Origin: Gorsachius magnificus
Taxonomy: Eukaryota; Chordata; Aves; Pelecaniformes; Ardeidae
NCBI GenBank assembly: GCA_034008185.1
Contig: CM067084.1
Coordinates: forward strand, 45,025,099 to 45,089,098
Direction of reading: 5' to 3'
DNA length: 64,000 bases
Part shown: positions 1-14,137 of the stretch, in pieces
Position numbering within the stretch: position 1 is the first letter of the stretch
Layout of the letters: each line of letters begins with the position of its first letter
Notes under the pieces: model-generated
Databases searched by the model: none
The model's input: the letters and a program-made list of their open reading frames with translations, nothing else
Told to the model about the DNA's origin: nothing
Made by a program: the position numbers and the translations under genes

Positions 1-1451
1 CACAACTCCCCCTGGAAAGTCATCTGGGTGTGTTTGATTCCTTTCAAGTTAAGATGAGCCTAGGAACCAGGTCTTTCCCTTCCCAGCTTAGTGCTCTAAT
101 GACTAGATATTTGACAAAGGCTAGATTCCAGACTGCAGGAGCCTGTATCCTGAGTGAATAGAGGTGCCTACTATTTAACTCTGAGGCTAATGTTTGCCCT
201 TCAGGGAGTGGCAGTAGGTCACATGTGCTTCTAGATAGCTGCCAAATTACTATGGATTTCTGAGGATCCTTCTCCTGATTTGTAGTCCTCCTTTGATTCA
301 TTACAAATTACTCTTTTGGGGCACTTTCTTCCCAATTTGACTGTTAGGAAACTTACTCACTTTTCCTCATTTGTCCTAATGTCATAAGTCATTGTGCCTC
401 ATGAGTTGTAAATGCCAGCAGAGTCATTCTGTAATTTTGTGTAAGTCCTTAACTGTATTACCTGAAACTTCTCTGAAATCGCCATTCTGCTAAGGCAGAA
501 TCCATTGCTTTAGACAAACAAACAAACAAATAACATCATACTTCTTGAAATTCTGGTCAGGAGTGACTTTATTTAAAAAAAGAAAAATTGTCAGGTTAAT
601 TGTATTTCGTGCTATCTCTTTTGCTGAAAGCATGCTGATTGATTGTTCCCCCATTGTGATTTTTACAGTTTAAACACCTCATTCACTCAGAAAAGGTTTA
701 TAGGCTTAAGTGAAATTACTTTTTTTTTTTTTCCTGTGGCAGAGATCCAGCATATTTTACAACTGATTCACAATAAAAGCTCAGAACACAGCTCATCCAC
801 ATGACACATTTCACACAGTGTTTACCTCATTAGTGCCAGTGGAGAAAGCCCAAGAGCCAAGGCATTTTCAATATACTATTTTTCAATAACTTTACACAAA
901 CAGATTTTTGACTAGTATAACATGTAGAATTAATGCATGTTGATAGTCAAAATATATCATTAATGCTCTCCTAACTGTTCCTTCCTTATTATCCTAATGA
1001 GCTAACTTCTAGGTTGCTGACTTTCCTTGCCATCACACAAGCAATTCTAGCATCGCAGATTTATATGACTCTGTAGCATGACAAGCTGATTCTGCTGATA
1101 GGAAGGGGAAAGAAAGATTAATCATGTACCAAAAGATGTTGACAGAATCATTCCCACTTGGTATGAAGGTTATTTGAAAAATAGAATTTTTGTTTCTTGG
1201 CTGAGTCAACTCACTTTTTTTTTCAGTTTATATGTGTAACAGTCAAGCCTAGTCCTGCTAAATACATGCTCTGCTTCTGCTGACTTCAATGTTCAGCATT
1301 TTTCAGGATCAAAACCCAAGGTAACAGAACTAAAGATTAAATCTAACACAAAGTTGCATTTTTTTCCCTTCTTTATCCTCTTCTATTTCTTTTTTTATTT
1401 TGGGCTTCCAGAAAGGATTAAAATATGCTCACACGCATTATTCATGTCATA

Positions 1452-1476
1452 ATTTATATACATATATATATATATA
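1452..1476. repeat. (TA)n microsatellite
   Basis: Short alternating T/A tract with one interruption (a C near 1461). It is a simple repeat with no sign of function. Confidence 0.85.
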
Positions 1477-4400
1477 AAAACTAACCCGAGTGACATTTCC
1501 TAAACATGTATAGATAATAATATAGATAAGTTCTTGCTGAATAATTCACTGAAATTATACTAGTTGAGGGGAATGAGCAAGAATACAAGACACTCCTGAT
1601 TTAGACAAATAGTTAAACAGTAATTCAGACAAAAGAAGTCTGTTAATTGAAAAGGATTGTAAACTTCAAAATCATATCTGTTGTGATATTGTCACACAAT
1701 ATTCTGCTTTCATCTTTTTCAACCTTGTCAGCTGAACGAAATAAACATGTGTGTCCAGCTAATTGAAAATAATGCCAATAAAAATGGATGAAATTATTAA
1801 AAACACAAAGAAATAAAGAATTTTTTTTCTGCCTGACGTAATTTAGTAGTGTAGATATACTGAATACTTCTCTTATAGGATAATACTTTCAGGATATTAT
1901 ATTTTACAGATAATCAGGTTTCCTTAGGTCTGTGCTCTCTTAACTGATGACTCTGAAAATAAAATGTATTATCACATTAACACAAAAATGTGTTATTTCT
2001 TTTTAATTTAAACTACAAATGATTGTTAACTATGTATCTTTTAAATTTTAATGTAACTTGTTTATACTACAGGGAGTCACTACAGAAGGTACTGTGGTAT
2101 GCAATAAAAACACGTATGGGTGGGGTGGTATCTGGTTTTGATGCTACTTCAGTAGAACAAAGAAAATGGAAAAAAACACAATCCCATCCAGAATTGTTGT
2201 TGTCAGCCATGGATAAATTAAAAAGATTGAACATTGGTCTGGGAAAAAAGAAAAAACAGAGCAGTGATGAACATGTAGGGCTGTCCTACATGAAAACATA
2301 CCTGAATAGTCATGTCTAGTCAACAAAACTGGTAACACATCAGCTTACAAAGTGAGCAGAGAAAAATGTTTCTTTAAACAGTTTTTGTGATAGAGGAGAC
2401 ACAAAATTCCTGTGTCTATTTCTATCCTTTTCACTTCTTATCCTCTAGTTTAAAAATTTTCAACCACCCTTACTTTCTTTTCCTTCATCCTTCCCATTAG
2501 ATTTGCAAAGAAATTAGAAATATTTTAATATTACTTCAGTTTGTTGAGCAAGTCTTTGAATTGCTTCCTAAAAGGATAAATTTTCTAACAAACAGAGGAT
2601 TCTGACTACAGAGAATATTTAGTTTCATCAGATCTATGTTTCATATCAAAACTCAGTGATGGAGGGCAGGAACAAAGTTCCCCCATGAGCAAGCAAGATA
2701 TTTTCAGAAGACTTCATCCCCTCTTCTTCAGAAATATCTATTGTAGCCATTGTCAAACTCCATAGATCACCATAGTGAATTTAGAAAGTCCTGAGTTATG
2801 CTCATGTGGAGCACTGTGCAAAATAAATGGAAAACAACTTTTGCTCAAGACCAGTCTCAATAGAATATAAGAAAGGCATATGATTTGTAGCTCATGTACT
2901 AAGTTTCTACTAACACTAATTCAAGCCTATGTAAATTTAAATAGCACTTTGCAGTGTTCTCTGAATTATTCAAAGTCACTATTTGGCTGCAGAATGGCAT
3001 GATTATTTAAGTAATATGGAAATAATTAAGAAATAAATAGTAGCTTATTACATTAGGACCAGTTTAGCAACTTAAATATTAATTCTTCTGTTACAGAATT
3101 CTGAAGAGATTTTTTTCAAAGCAGTAGTTTTCCTAATAGTATACAAAATATTGAAATAACTATGACTCCTTAGAGAAATCACCCATCACTTTTATTTCAA
3201 TTTTTATTGCAATTTATAGAATTAATAGATTTCTAACATCACTTAAAGTTCAGTTACTTCTAAGGATGCATAAAGTATTTTTTTCCAGTGTTTCTCATGA
3301 AAACAGCAGCCAAATAGCATTCATTCAGAGAATTTAGAAATAATGGTTTAGATTAATTTTTTTTTATTTTTAAACTGAAACAGATTATTTGTGTGTGCTG
3401 TTCAGGGAAATGCTAAACTCTATTTTCAAAATATATCCTGTCTGCAAAGCTCTTCAGATAGTCTGTAGTTGGGGTCTGAGGACTTATCCACACAATTAAT
3501 TGCACAGAGCTGGGAAACTTTTGGGAAAGGGTCAAGAATGTAATCTCTATTCTTGTGAAGTGGTCTTTGCTATATTGACTCTAGCATTTAATTAAACAAA
3601 ATTACTCCTAAAATTCTGACTATATTTTCTAACAAAGGTTGTGGCTTGTTAGAAGAAATCAACCATGTGCAGGTTTATTTTCTCCTTTTTTTCAGATCTT
3701 TCCCTCTAGTTTATATTGCTAATGAAGTGTGCTCTTCTACTTCAAATGCAAGGTACTTTAACAGTCCTTAAAAATTTAATATGCCAAAGTAAATAATATT
3801 TGAATTTTCCCAATAACCTACTAACAGCACAGATTTTGAAAGAAACCTAGATGATTTGATAAAAAATGTCCCATTTTTTCTCTTACTATGCAGTCTTATG
3901 AAATCTCTCTTCTTTCTCAATGTAAAAATCATGCTACTGTTTTCTTCTTGTGGAATCCATTTTAAGCCTGTAAGTTTAACTTATTGCCTTTCTTCTCCCT
4001 GATACATTCTTATGGATACTGAAGCTAATCCTGAAAGTAATTTTCTTTGCTTCAGAATTTGTATTGTTCCTAACATAGGTGCTGTACAAGTAAAACAACC
4101 ATAAAAATGAAGAAAACATTTACAATGTCTGTTGCACCTTTAACATATTTTTAAACAGATGGGAGGGGACTTCTGTGGAAGTCCTGCAAGACATTATTTT
4201 CCAGTTTCATAAAGCTCGCACACAAGTGCAGTCACAGAAGAAGCTCCTTGCCAATGTCATTCCATTGAAGACCTGGTATTTGGAATTTCTTTATCTACCC
4301 ATCCCTTCAGTATTCCTTGTGGAAACTGATTACAAGCTACGAAAAAGGTGTTGTAAAATTTATCTGTATTTGGATTTAAATGGTAGTATGATGTTATATC

Positions 4401-4855
4401 CATTTTATTCTACTTGAAATCCCTCAGGCCTCTGAGTACAGACTCTCAGCCCTGTAGAAGGGAGGAAAAACCTATCTGATACTGTGAAATCATTACACTC
4501 TTCTATGGAGAATGCAGCCTGCATGTGCCAAAATGTTCTGACCTTTGTGACTATTCCCACTATAGGGACACTCAGTCAGGGATGTAGACAAGCTGAGAGA
4601 AAGCACAACAAGCATAGGCTAATGAGGAAATGCAGTGGTGCCAGTACAATACAGTCAGATTTCAGAACAGTGTTTCTAGCCTTGCAATACCTAAAAATCT
4701 TAGACTTGTAAGATGTTGACATTGATTGGCACCTGAGTAAATAAAATGTTCATAATTCCACTGATGGAAGCAAATGGCACTACTGTCATCCTGCAAGGCT
4801 TTAAACCATGTCCAGGTTCTCATTAGTTACAGTAGCTTACTTTCCAATGTTAGAA

Positions 4856-4915
4856 ATTAGTATTATTATATATACTATATTATTATTTTTTATAAATAAT
4901 ATATTATTATGATAA
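4856..4915. repeat. AT-only low-complexity tract
   Basis: About 60 bases made almost only of A and T, with repeated TATTATTA and ATAATATA words that can pair with each other. Read as low-complexity DNA rather than a designed hairpin. Confidence 0.7.
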
Positions 4916-7900
4916 AATGCCTATTAAACTTGGACTATTAACAAAGTCCTGCAGAAAATACAGCTATTCAAAAATCCAGTGCTAATGCTCACACAAGCCA
5001 ACTTTGTATTTTAAAAGGTGTGAAAATATTGGAAAGAAAGGCAGGGTGAAACAAAGCAAAGAAATTTAAATGTAAATGGTAAAATTTTATCTATAACTTC
5101 ATCAGAACTTTTTATTCTAATGTGATTGGGGTTTTGCAGAGCCAGGAGTTAGAGAAGGATTTTGTTATGATCAATAAAATTTTGGAATGGTTTGTATATC
5201 AAGACCTTATTAAAGTCAAGAATCCTCATGTGGGTTTTGTTGATATCATTACTCTTTGGATACTATGAGTCAGTGGCAGTGCAATCTCACTGTACCAAAA
5301 CTCTGCTGCCTTTTTTGTGGGACTGGTGAATGAAACATGATATTCATTTGCTATAATAGTCTTGTTAGGTAAAGTCCAATGGCATTTCAGTAAATCACAC
5401 TACAAACAATTTATCCTGGAATATTTGTGAGCGTTTCATTGCGTAGATGCTTGCACTGGAAGCAGAATGGCAGTAAGTTTCCAGTCTGATGATAGATCCA
5501 TATTATTTTTGCTATCTTAATGGTACTGGTTATGGCTGAAACTTAATTCTATATGAACATCATTTTAGTATCTAGTATATTACTAATAAAATAAAAAAGT
5601 ACTGTAATCCTTAACAAGTAAAGAGATAGATATTAAGTAATGGGTTTATATCTGTGTATTAAGCTATACATTAAAACTGGAATGTATTGCTACTCCAAAC
5701 TTATCATTTTGTATACTGAATAAAGTAAAAGAAAAATACCCATATAAATTGTAAAAAGAACTCAAACATAATTGGTTTGTTCATTTTCTGAAAGCTGTGC
5801 TGTCTTGACAGATTTGTTCTCCAGTCCCAATTGCTGGCTCTATGGCAAAGTTTTAGCTGTTGGTTTTGCCTCAGGAAAGATACTTTAACAGATAAGTCCA
5901 TCTGAAAATTCATATTTTTCAGTTATCACTGACAATATATATTTTTATAGTCCGATAGGCAAGATCAAAACAAAGTTCAGACATTTAATGGTTAAAAGTT
6001 ATTTTACAGTAGTAAATGAGCAGGAAGGTTCTTAAACAGTCTTCACTGTGACAGAGCTCCTGGAAAGGTTGCAGTATGATACTTGTTGAAGAGAAACAAA
6101 CACTGGCATCTAGCTACACAGACTTAGTATGATTCTTAAGTATAAGATCCCATAGTGTGTTTCTGGAAAGTTCTAATTAATTCTAATGAAACAGAATCAG
6201 CTTTGCAGTTTCATTGCATTCTGTGTGTCTTTTTTAAATTAAAAACAAGCATTACATTTCCAATGAGGACCGTTTCTTCCTGAAGTATTCACTTTTCCGT
6301 GGTAGTTTTTTTGTTTGCCCAAATTACTTTTTCATATAAATAAAATGTAAATTGGTCCAACCACATAGGAAAAGGTACCAAATAATTCCTAATTTATTAA
6401 AGAGATGCTATCAAATTTAGATTTTTTGCATTTTCCTGAAATATCTACACCACCTGCTCTACGGTTAACCCTGAGTCATATGAATATGTCTATTAAGTTG
6501 TTGTACAAATTTTTTCAGAGGTAGCAATTTAAGATTACTAAAGCATTCGAGATTATTCTTGCTGAAAATAGTTAAAAGAGGAAAAAAAACAAAATTAAGA
6601 GTCAAGACGTGTATCTGTATTTCCATTTGTTCATTTCATAATTTTGCAAGACTTTGTATAAAGCCAGTTTCCTTTTCTAAAAACCTCAAGGACACTATAA
6701 TGTGCACCTTAAAAACTATTTCTGCTATGATACCTATCAACCACTCCACAATGCTAAGATAATAAACACACCAAGCCTTACTGAGAATTGATTTTTTTAC
6801 TCTCTTTTTTTCACCCTCCCACAATTTCTCCCCCCTCATTTCTCACCCTTCACTATATGATTAGATACAAGCCCACTCACCTACAGACAGTCTTTATTTT
6901 TTAATCTATATAACCAGTATCATGGAGCCAGCATGACTAACGGAAACACTTAGACAACACAAACAATACCTGTAACCAATGATCATCCCTTGCTGGTCAG
7001 TTGATTGTTTTTACTTTTCATGGAAAGTCATCTCCAATTTGTTAGGGTTTTTTTAATCAAGTCCTTATTAGTTTACACAACTTGTAATAAATTGGCTATA
7101 TTTAATTAATTTTGGCTATATTTTAATCAGGGAACTTTGAAAATGATAGAAAATGAAACTTTTCCCTTGAACTGATACATTCGGGTTTCTTTCTAAAGAC
7201 TTATTTCCCACACTCCTTTTCACTGTTATGACTGTCAACAAACACATCACTGAGTTTAGTCCAGGAAACTGAAGAGGTTTTGTCCTACTTTGCTGTTGCT
7301 GCTGGAAAAAAATCATCTCTTGCCTGCTACAGCAATGGCAAAGCAATGCTAAAAGCTTGGGAAAGACAGTGGACATGTCACCAACACAACAAACTCTTTG
7401 AACATAACTCTTGCATGACTCACACTCAGAGATTTCTTCTAGGATTTGCAGAAAATTTATAGCTTTCATTAGGAAACCCACCTGGTCAAAACTGGTAGTG
7501 AACAGTACCAGTGCTGATCCTGTGAGCTCAGGCAGCACAAAGGTAATTATAACTGTCTGCCTTGGAAATGTAACTCCATGCATGTACTGCTATGGGGCTC
7601 TGTGTTCTACAAGATTTTCAAAAACATTTTAAATGGGTTCAAGTTTTACTGCAGCTACAGAACACACTGAATTGTATTCACAAAACTTTTACTTATCTCT
7701 GGCTATCTAAACTTCTGCTGCTAGACAAGCACCTTGGGGTCAATGTCGACATTTCCTAAATCTATAATGCAATTTTTCCCCATTCTTAAAAAGAATGTGA
7801 GGGAATTGTCCTCCACCTCCTTCATATTCTTTCCATTCAGCTCTTCAAATAGGTCTTATGGTAACATTTCTTCCCTGATTCTGAGTCACAGCTAGATTCC

Positions 7901-8116
7901 TCACTTTTCCCCTGTTACATAGGGCATATAGAGAAATGGGATTAGATACAGACAGGTACCTCTAGACTCCTATATAGGTGACATTTACCTTTTCTTTTCT
8001 TCATAAGATGAATAAAGAACCAGAGTTCAGAAGGATGTGAATGTCTTAGCAGAGCTGTACTTTCTCTGCAGACAAGATCTATAGTAGAAGTTTTGGTCAT
8101 CTCTCTCTTGAAACTC

Positions 8117-8133
8117 TTTTTTTTTTTTTTTTT
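8117..8133. repeat. T17 homopolymer
   Basis: Seventeen consecutive T. I looked for a processed pseudogene or SINE ending here on the minus strand and saw no recognisable sequence on either side. Confidence 0.9.
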
Positions 8134-9016
8134 CCTGGTATGCTTTATTATGGACCAATAGCCTATGGAAGAAAATACAAAACTGAAAACTTATTGAGCT
8201 GTGACAGTCGTGGAAGTAAAGTAGTACTAAGTCTTTGATAAATGTTTACATTCACCTGCATTTTGTTACAATATGAAACCATTCAAAAAGGAAAAAAAGC
8301 CTATAAGTAATTTTATATCAAAAAATAGGTGTAAAATATAAAATTTAATTAATCTTAAAATTAGAAATAGATTTAAACCATAACAAAAAAAAATGTGTTA
8401 GATCCTCAGGAGCTTTAATCCAGTGTAATTTCAGCACACTTCAAGGGGACTATATTTACATACATAAACAAATGACAGTTCTTTAATTATTTAGTTAAGC
8501 ACTTTCCGTACTAAAACAGTAATAATTATCATGATACATACTCTCTTAATAGATGAGGATTTGTAATTAAAACCCTATGTAAGATGAAGAGATCCACCTC
8601 TTCTTAAAGTGACCACAAGTTTTAGATGTCCTTATTTCATGACAATGTGAGGAGCCAGGTGCCAAGTCATGGAAATATTCTTCCAGCAGCAGCACACAGC
8701 TTCTTGGTAAGACAAATTAGAAGTTGTACAAAAGACTTGCTTTTTTTGGTTTTAATTCTACTCTGGTGAAAATATTTTCTTTAGACATAGCGTAGCTTTA
8801 GTTCCAAGCAAATCCTTTACTTTTATCTGACCAAGAATCAGTGATGCATACAAAATTTTATTTTCTTAACTTGGCAAGTCCAAAGGTACCTAACCTGTGG
8901 CCAGAAGGTACAGCTGGCAGCCATACAATTTGGCAAAAAACCAACAATACTTTATTTAGCTGTCTTTCCTGACAACACTTCCAAATATGTACCTTTCTTC
9001 AATTTTAGAAAAATTA

Positions 9017-9083
9017 TCATAGAATCATAGAATGGTTTGAGTTGGAAGGGACCTTTAAAGATCATCTAATCCAACTCCCAGTT
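9017..9083 (-). mobile_element. CR1 LINE, 3-prime tip only
   Basis: The plus strand reads the tail repeat as ATCATAGA units followed by the conserved CR1 3-UTR end (GTTGGAAGGGACCTTTAAAGA, then TCATCTAATCCAACTCCC), so the element lies on the minus strand. Only about 65 bp remain, a typical severe 5-prime truncation. Part of this tip is repeated downstream in the tandem duplication starting at 9327. Confidence 0.85.
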
Positions 9084-9579
9084 TACTACTTCTATCTCTG
9101 TCAACAAGAATAACATTTTGATTCAGATTATAGTAGCATATATTAAAAACAGAACTGCTAACCTGTCTTTCCACCTGAATAAATCCAGAGACATTCCTTT
9201 AGTACATCTCTAGATTATATATTTCAGTACATCAGATGAGAAATCCAAACAAAAAAGGTGTTCAGGATTAGGATTTTCTCTTAAAATTCATGTAGAGTTG
9301 GAAGGGACCTTTAAAGATCATGTAGAGTTGGAAGGGACCTTTAAAGATCATCTAATCCAACTCCCAGTTTACTACTTCTATCTCTGTCAACAAGAATAAC
9401 ATTTTGATTCAGATTATAGTAGCATATATTAAAAACAGAACTGCTAACCTGTCTTTCCACCTGAATAAATCCAGAGACATTCCTTTAGTACATCTCTAGA
9501 TTATATATTTCAGTACATCAGATGAGAAATCCAAACAAAAAAGGTGTTCAGGATTAGGATTTTTCTCTTAAAATTCATG
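9041..9579. repeat. Tandem duplication of about 286 bp plus a 30-bp inner repeat
   Basis: The segment 9041-9292 recurs at 9327-9579. By eye the copies differ by a single extra T in a T run near 9560. Between them a 30-bp word beginning TGTAGAGTTGG occurs twice head to tail (9291-9320 and 9321-9350). The unit begins in a CR1 3-prime tip and continues into unique DNA, so this is a segmental duplication and not two independent transpositions. Near-identity means it is very recent, or an assembly error. Confidence 0.9.
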
Positions 9580-12500
9580 TAATTCTCCTTGACAGAGATA
9601 ATAATTCTATTTATTTGAATCATTATGGGACAACACTTACTGTTTGCAACATACCTAACTAAGAAAGAGAGACACTTTCTATTTATCAAAACTTTTAAGT
9701 TTTTATTCATATAGAGGAAGATGAGAAATTATTTGTAAAATAAAAAATGTGCATAAAAAATAAGGGAAGAGAATTTTATGCCCTCAGGTTATCTGCTGGA
9801 TTGAGAGAGAGAGAAAAATAACCGCAGCAGATAACAAAAGACATTAGGGAATGAACAAAAGAAAGAAAAGATGAAAGAAGAGGTGAGAACAGAGATTGAG
9901 AAGTGAAAAAATTAAGCAGTTAGTGTAATCTAAAAGGAAAACCCTATCTGACTGAAAGCCAGAAGTGATGCATGAAACAGAAAATAAACACTTTGAAATA
10001 TACCTGCTTAGATATCTCAACAGACAAAAGAGCAGGATTATTAAAATACTATGATGTTCCAAACATCTTCCAAGATACAATTTATTCTCTCTCTCTTTTC
10101 TCCATCCTATGTATCTATCCACAAACATCTATCTATTCATCCCCATATAGCACTTTTCAAATACTATGGGAAGATTGATTGTTTGTCTGTTCAAGCTAAA
10201 GCAATTAAATAATAGAGACTACAGTTTTAGATCTCCTTGGTGTTCAGGAAGAGGTTAGCAGGGCAGCATTTAGTGTTGTTTCTGAGAAGGTAAAACAAGA
10301 GGGAGGAGATTGTGTCATCATTAGGAGCCTAGGTGAGATAGAATAGCTGCAGAATTACACTGGAAAGAAAAAAAAAAAAAAAAAGGAAGGGGAAAGACTT
10401 TGGCAGAAAGTGAGATTACTAACACCTACTTGCCAATGTAGCCACAGTCTACTTGTGCCCCTTTAATTATTTAATTCTAAGCCTTCTAGTCAAAATAAAA
10501 AATAACGCCTCAGCTTTTATTTAGGCCATATTTCTTGTTAAATCCTGTATTATACCCAATTAGAGTTAGAATTAGAATTTATGAGGACTATTCTGTGGAT
10601 GCTAGCAGAACAGAATTATCACATCTGTATATTAGAAGAATTGAAAATTCTGCAATCTTTATCTTGTAACCAGATAAAACTTAATCTACCATAGTATGCT
10701 TAATGATATATGGTGTAGTCCAATATAATCCCCTTTTGGTAGAATATGTACCATTTTTCTTTGTAGAGGTAATTATGTCAAAAAAAAATCAGCATCAGAG
10801 GGAAATATATTACTTGAGGAGTGAATTAGAGATGGACACCATGACAGCCCTGACAGAGAAGACATAACAGGAAATCTACAAACTAGGTACACTTCCTAGT
10901 TCTTTGGTCTTGTTTTCTCACTAAAAGTCCTGACTATTTTCTTTGCAATGTTCATTGCTCTCAGGGGTTTAAGAACTGTACAAAAATGCAAACTCTACCT
11001 CACTTCATTGCATGCTGCTGCTAGGACTCCATAATGACATGAAATAATTAACTATTGCTATACATACATTTTTTATGTTTTGCTTCAGAACACCTACTGC
11101 AGGCTACAGTACTGTACAGAAATTAGATATTTAGAAATACAATAAAAGACAATAACAATCAAAAAAAGCCTTTCCACATATAGCTGTCAGCAATGCATGT
11201 TTTTTCAAGCAGTAGGTAATACAGCAACACACAATTGTTACACCCTCTTCAGACAACCCCCTCTCAAGAAGCCCAAGGAATGAGCTTTGAAGTACTAATA
11301 AGCTTTGTGAAGTTAAGAAATCTAGAAGATGACAGACCATAAGGAATCACATCATGATGAAAACCCCTCCTGAGAGCACCCTGCTAGTATTCATTTCTCA
11401 TTTAAGAAGGCAAAGTAAATGGCTTGAAGTCACCCCATGAAATTTAGAAAAATCTATTTTGTTTTTCATACTTATTTTGAACCAAAAAAAACCCCTATTT
11501 TGAAATCTTTAATATGGAACAACAACAACAAAAAACCCTATGCTTCCTGAATAAAATATTCATGACTCATTGCAGGAGGCAGGGGGAACAGCAAGCAATA
11601 CACAACATTCAAACTTTCCGGAACATGGTGTAAAAGCCATTTCTGACTCTGTTCTACCTGTGTTTCAGAGCCTCACCTGTGACAAACCGGTGACAATCAT
11701 GGAGCTCCCGAAGATCCTGGTGAAGACATGGATCTCAGGGCATCTAGACTCTTTCCTATCCTAGACTAAGTCATACGACCCACAGGGTTGCAAGAATTTT
11801 GAAAGCTTACTAATAGCATTGCTATGTACTGGTGAATCTTGCCTAAGTTTTGTCCAAAACTCCTTGATTGTCTACTTGGCATTTGTTTAACAAGCTTGAC
11901 ATAGGAATGAAAACCTGCTTTGCCATTAATTTCCTTGGCCAGTCTAGATGGTAGAGAAGAATGAAACTGAAAATCATTGTATTTCTAAATCATGCAAGAG
12001 AATTCACTGTACAATGAGTGATCCTATGGCTGTGAGTAGCTCAGAGTGCACCATGAAAAGAATTAACTTCAGATTTTGAAAATAGTATAATTTAATTCAT
12101 TTGCATAGAGTAGGACTTTCTGCATGTCAAAAACCTATTAAAAACAACACTGAAAGCTACACATCACAAAGGATGCTATTGTTACATAGAAGTAGGAGGG
12201 AACAGATTTAATCTGATGTTTATTAGTTTTAATTTGCACTGATTTTATTTTGCCTTTTTTTAAGCCATTACAAAGAATTAAGTTCATTAAATTTTTTTTA
12301 ATTTAGAATATTTCTGGTTCATCACTATGTGGTACCAATTTAATAAAATGTGTCATTGCTGATGTGTCTGTAAAATTCTGTGGAGGCTGTGACTGACCAA
12401 TAAACCCCTAAGATGGAAGAAGACTCAGTGGAGATGGGCAAGGGTGAAGATGGGCAAGGGTAATGTGCCTATGAAGTTCAGAGAATAATGTAGTGTGTGA

Positions 12501-13119
12501 CTGACCACAGATGCTGCAAAGAAAGCTGACTTTATCTCAACACAGAAGGGACAGGAGGGTGGCCTTTTTTTTAGATAAACAACAATGTCAGTTGAGTGGA
12601 TTAACTGACTATATCACAATTCAGTGGGTGAGCTGGTGGTGTAAATGTTTCTCCCTGAGTTAGACAGACCAGCTTGTGGGGGTGGCGGTAGTGAATACAT
12701 GGCTCGGCCAAACATAAAAACTAAAGAACTAACAAAAGTATTTTGAAGAGAGAAATGAGGCTGAGCTGGCTTCAACCCACATATACCTTCCTGGTGATCG
12801 GGGGTCCCCAACGTCTTGTCAGTGAGGATGTTAGAAAGACCTGTAAGGTGATTGAGCCATTTATTGCAATTGCTAAGTGTAACTTATATTTGTATTGTAT
12901 TGTGTTTTCAGTATATTTTGTATAACTATGATAAAACAGAAATCCCATTGAACATCATCTATCTTCAAGTAAGATGATATCTTCAAATGTGATATGAAAT
13001 ATTGCAACCTCCAGACATGGAACATCTAAAAGAAGCTGGTCAGAGAGTATTGGACTCTGACAGAGGCATATATCTATAGGCACTTACTGGCTACATCCAA
13101 CCATTTGAAAACTGTATTA
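9580..13119. other. AT-rich non-coding DNA with one GC-richer patch
   Basis: No gene recognised. An A17 run lies at 10368-10384. The patch 12380-12830 is richer in G and C and includes a 16-bp word repeated in tandem near 12435-12465 (GATGGGCAAGGGT core) and the word TGTGACTGACCA at about 12389 and 12498. It may be an unclassified repeat, but I cannot name it. An open stretch at 11570-11764 (64 codons) follows no known protein. Confidence 0.6.
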
Positions 13120-13120
13120 T

Positions 13121-13322
13121 GATATATAGAAAAGCAAAATTCCAGCTCCTCAAGGAGATAGTCGGAAGGATTCCCTGGGAAATGGTCCTCAGGGACAGGG
13201 GAACAGAACAGAGCTGGCAGATCTTTAAGGATGTGATCCACAGAGCGCAAGAGCTCTCAATCCCTAGGTGTAAGAAATCGGGCAAAGAAGGGAAGAGACT
13301 GGCATGGCTGAGACGACAGATG
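13121..13322 (+). pseudogene. CR1-B ORF2 linker fragment upstream of the insertion
   Basis: The frame starting near 13119 reads a stretch like the end of the endonuclease-RT linker of the B copy on the minus strand at about 35,500-35,730, with the shared words QLLKEIVGR, RDRGTEQSWQ and [19 protein letters not shown]. It ends where the inserted CR1-A begins and continues only as out-of-frame residues. It has no catalytic part. It matters because it shows where the interrupted element continues on the left of the insertion. Confidence 0.8.
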
Positions 13323-14137
13323 CCCTCAGTAAATTTGCAGATGACACCAAACTGGGTGGTAGTGTTGATCTGCCGGAGGGGAGGAGGGCTCTGCAAAGGG
13401 ACCTGGACAGGCTGGATCGATGGGCCGAGGCCAATTGTATGAGGTTCAACAAGGCCAAGTGCCGGGTCCTGCACTTTGGTCACAACAACCCCATGCAGCG
13501 CTACAGGCTTGGGGAAGAGTGGCTGGAAAGCTGCCTGGTGGAAAAAGACCTGGGGGTACTGATTGACAGCCGGCTGAATATGAGCCAGCAGTGTGCCCAG
13601 GTGGCCAAGAAGGCCAATGGCATCCTGGCCTGTATCAGGAATAGTGTGGCCAGCAGGAGTAGGGAAGTGGTCGTGCCCCTGTACTCGGTGCTAGTGAGGC
13701 CGCACCTCGAATACTGTGTTCAGTTTTGGGCCCCTCACTACAAGAAAGATGCTGCATTGCTGGAACATGTCCAGAGGAGAGCCACAAAACTGGTGAGGGG
13801 TCTGGAACACAAGTCATACGAGGAGTGGCTGAGGGAACTGGGGTTGTTTAGTCTGGAGAAGAGGAGGCTGAGGGGAGACCTGATCGCCCTCTACAACTAC
13901 CTGAAAGGAGGCTGTAGTGAGGTGGGGGTCGGCCTCTTCTCCCTGGTAACAGACGATAGGACGAGGGGGAATGGTTTGAAGCTGCGCCAGGGCAGGTTTA
14001 GGCTAGACATGAGGAAAAACTTCTTCACCGAGAGGGTTGTCAGGCTCTGGAATGGGCTGCCCAGGGAGGTGGTGGAGTCCTCATCCCTGGAGGTATTTAA
14101 AAGAAGGATAGATGAGGTGCTTAGGGACATGGTTTAG
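13323..14137 (+). pseudogene. CR1-A ORF2 C-terminal part (RT palm end and thumb-like region)
   Basis: The frame is open from 13304 to a TAG at 14135-14137. The first few codons come from the B linker read in a different frame, so the upstream ATG is accidental. The CR1-A part begins near A-L-S-K-FADD, so it holds RT motif C with the two catalytic Asp residues and the full C-terminal domain, but lacks fingers, motif A and motif B. It cannot encode an active polymerase. No in-frame stop over about 270 codons indicates a young insertion. Confidence 0.85.

Larger units (their letters stand above)
1..9016. other. AT-rich non-coding DNA, no gene seen
   Basis: I see no recognisable gene, exon or long mobile element in this 9-kb stretch. 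All frames are broken often. The longest open frame (7116-7583, minus strand, 155 codons) has no familiar motif and a composition like its surroundings. Short homopolymers and AT-rich tracts are scattered throughout (for example a T run at 720-732). The composition suits intronic or intergenic DNA of a bird macrochromosome. Very old repeats could be hidden here beyond what can be recognised by eye. Confidence 0.7.

Noticed and set aside
7116..7583. 155-codon minus-strand open frame
   Set aside because: It is the longest frame outside mobile elements, but there is no known domain, no sign of splicing or promoter, and its composition is like the surroundings; part of it is a Gln run from a simple repeat.
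11570..11764. 64-codon frame with an acceptor-like site (CTGTGTTTCAG) inside
   Set aside because: No matching donor, no recognisable protein, and short enough to occur by chance.
12780..12830. GGGGGTCCCCAACGTCTTGTCAG-like word resembling a hAT/Charlie terminal repeat
   Set aside because: Only about 15 bases resemble it, there is no second terminal repeat, and no transposase remnant is visible.
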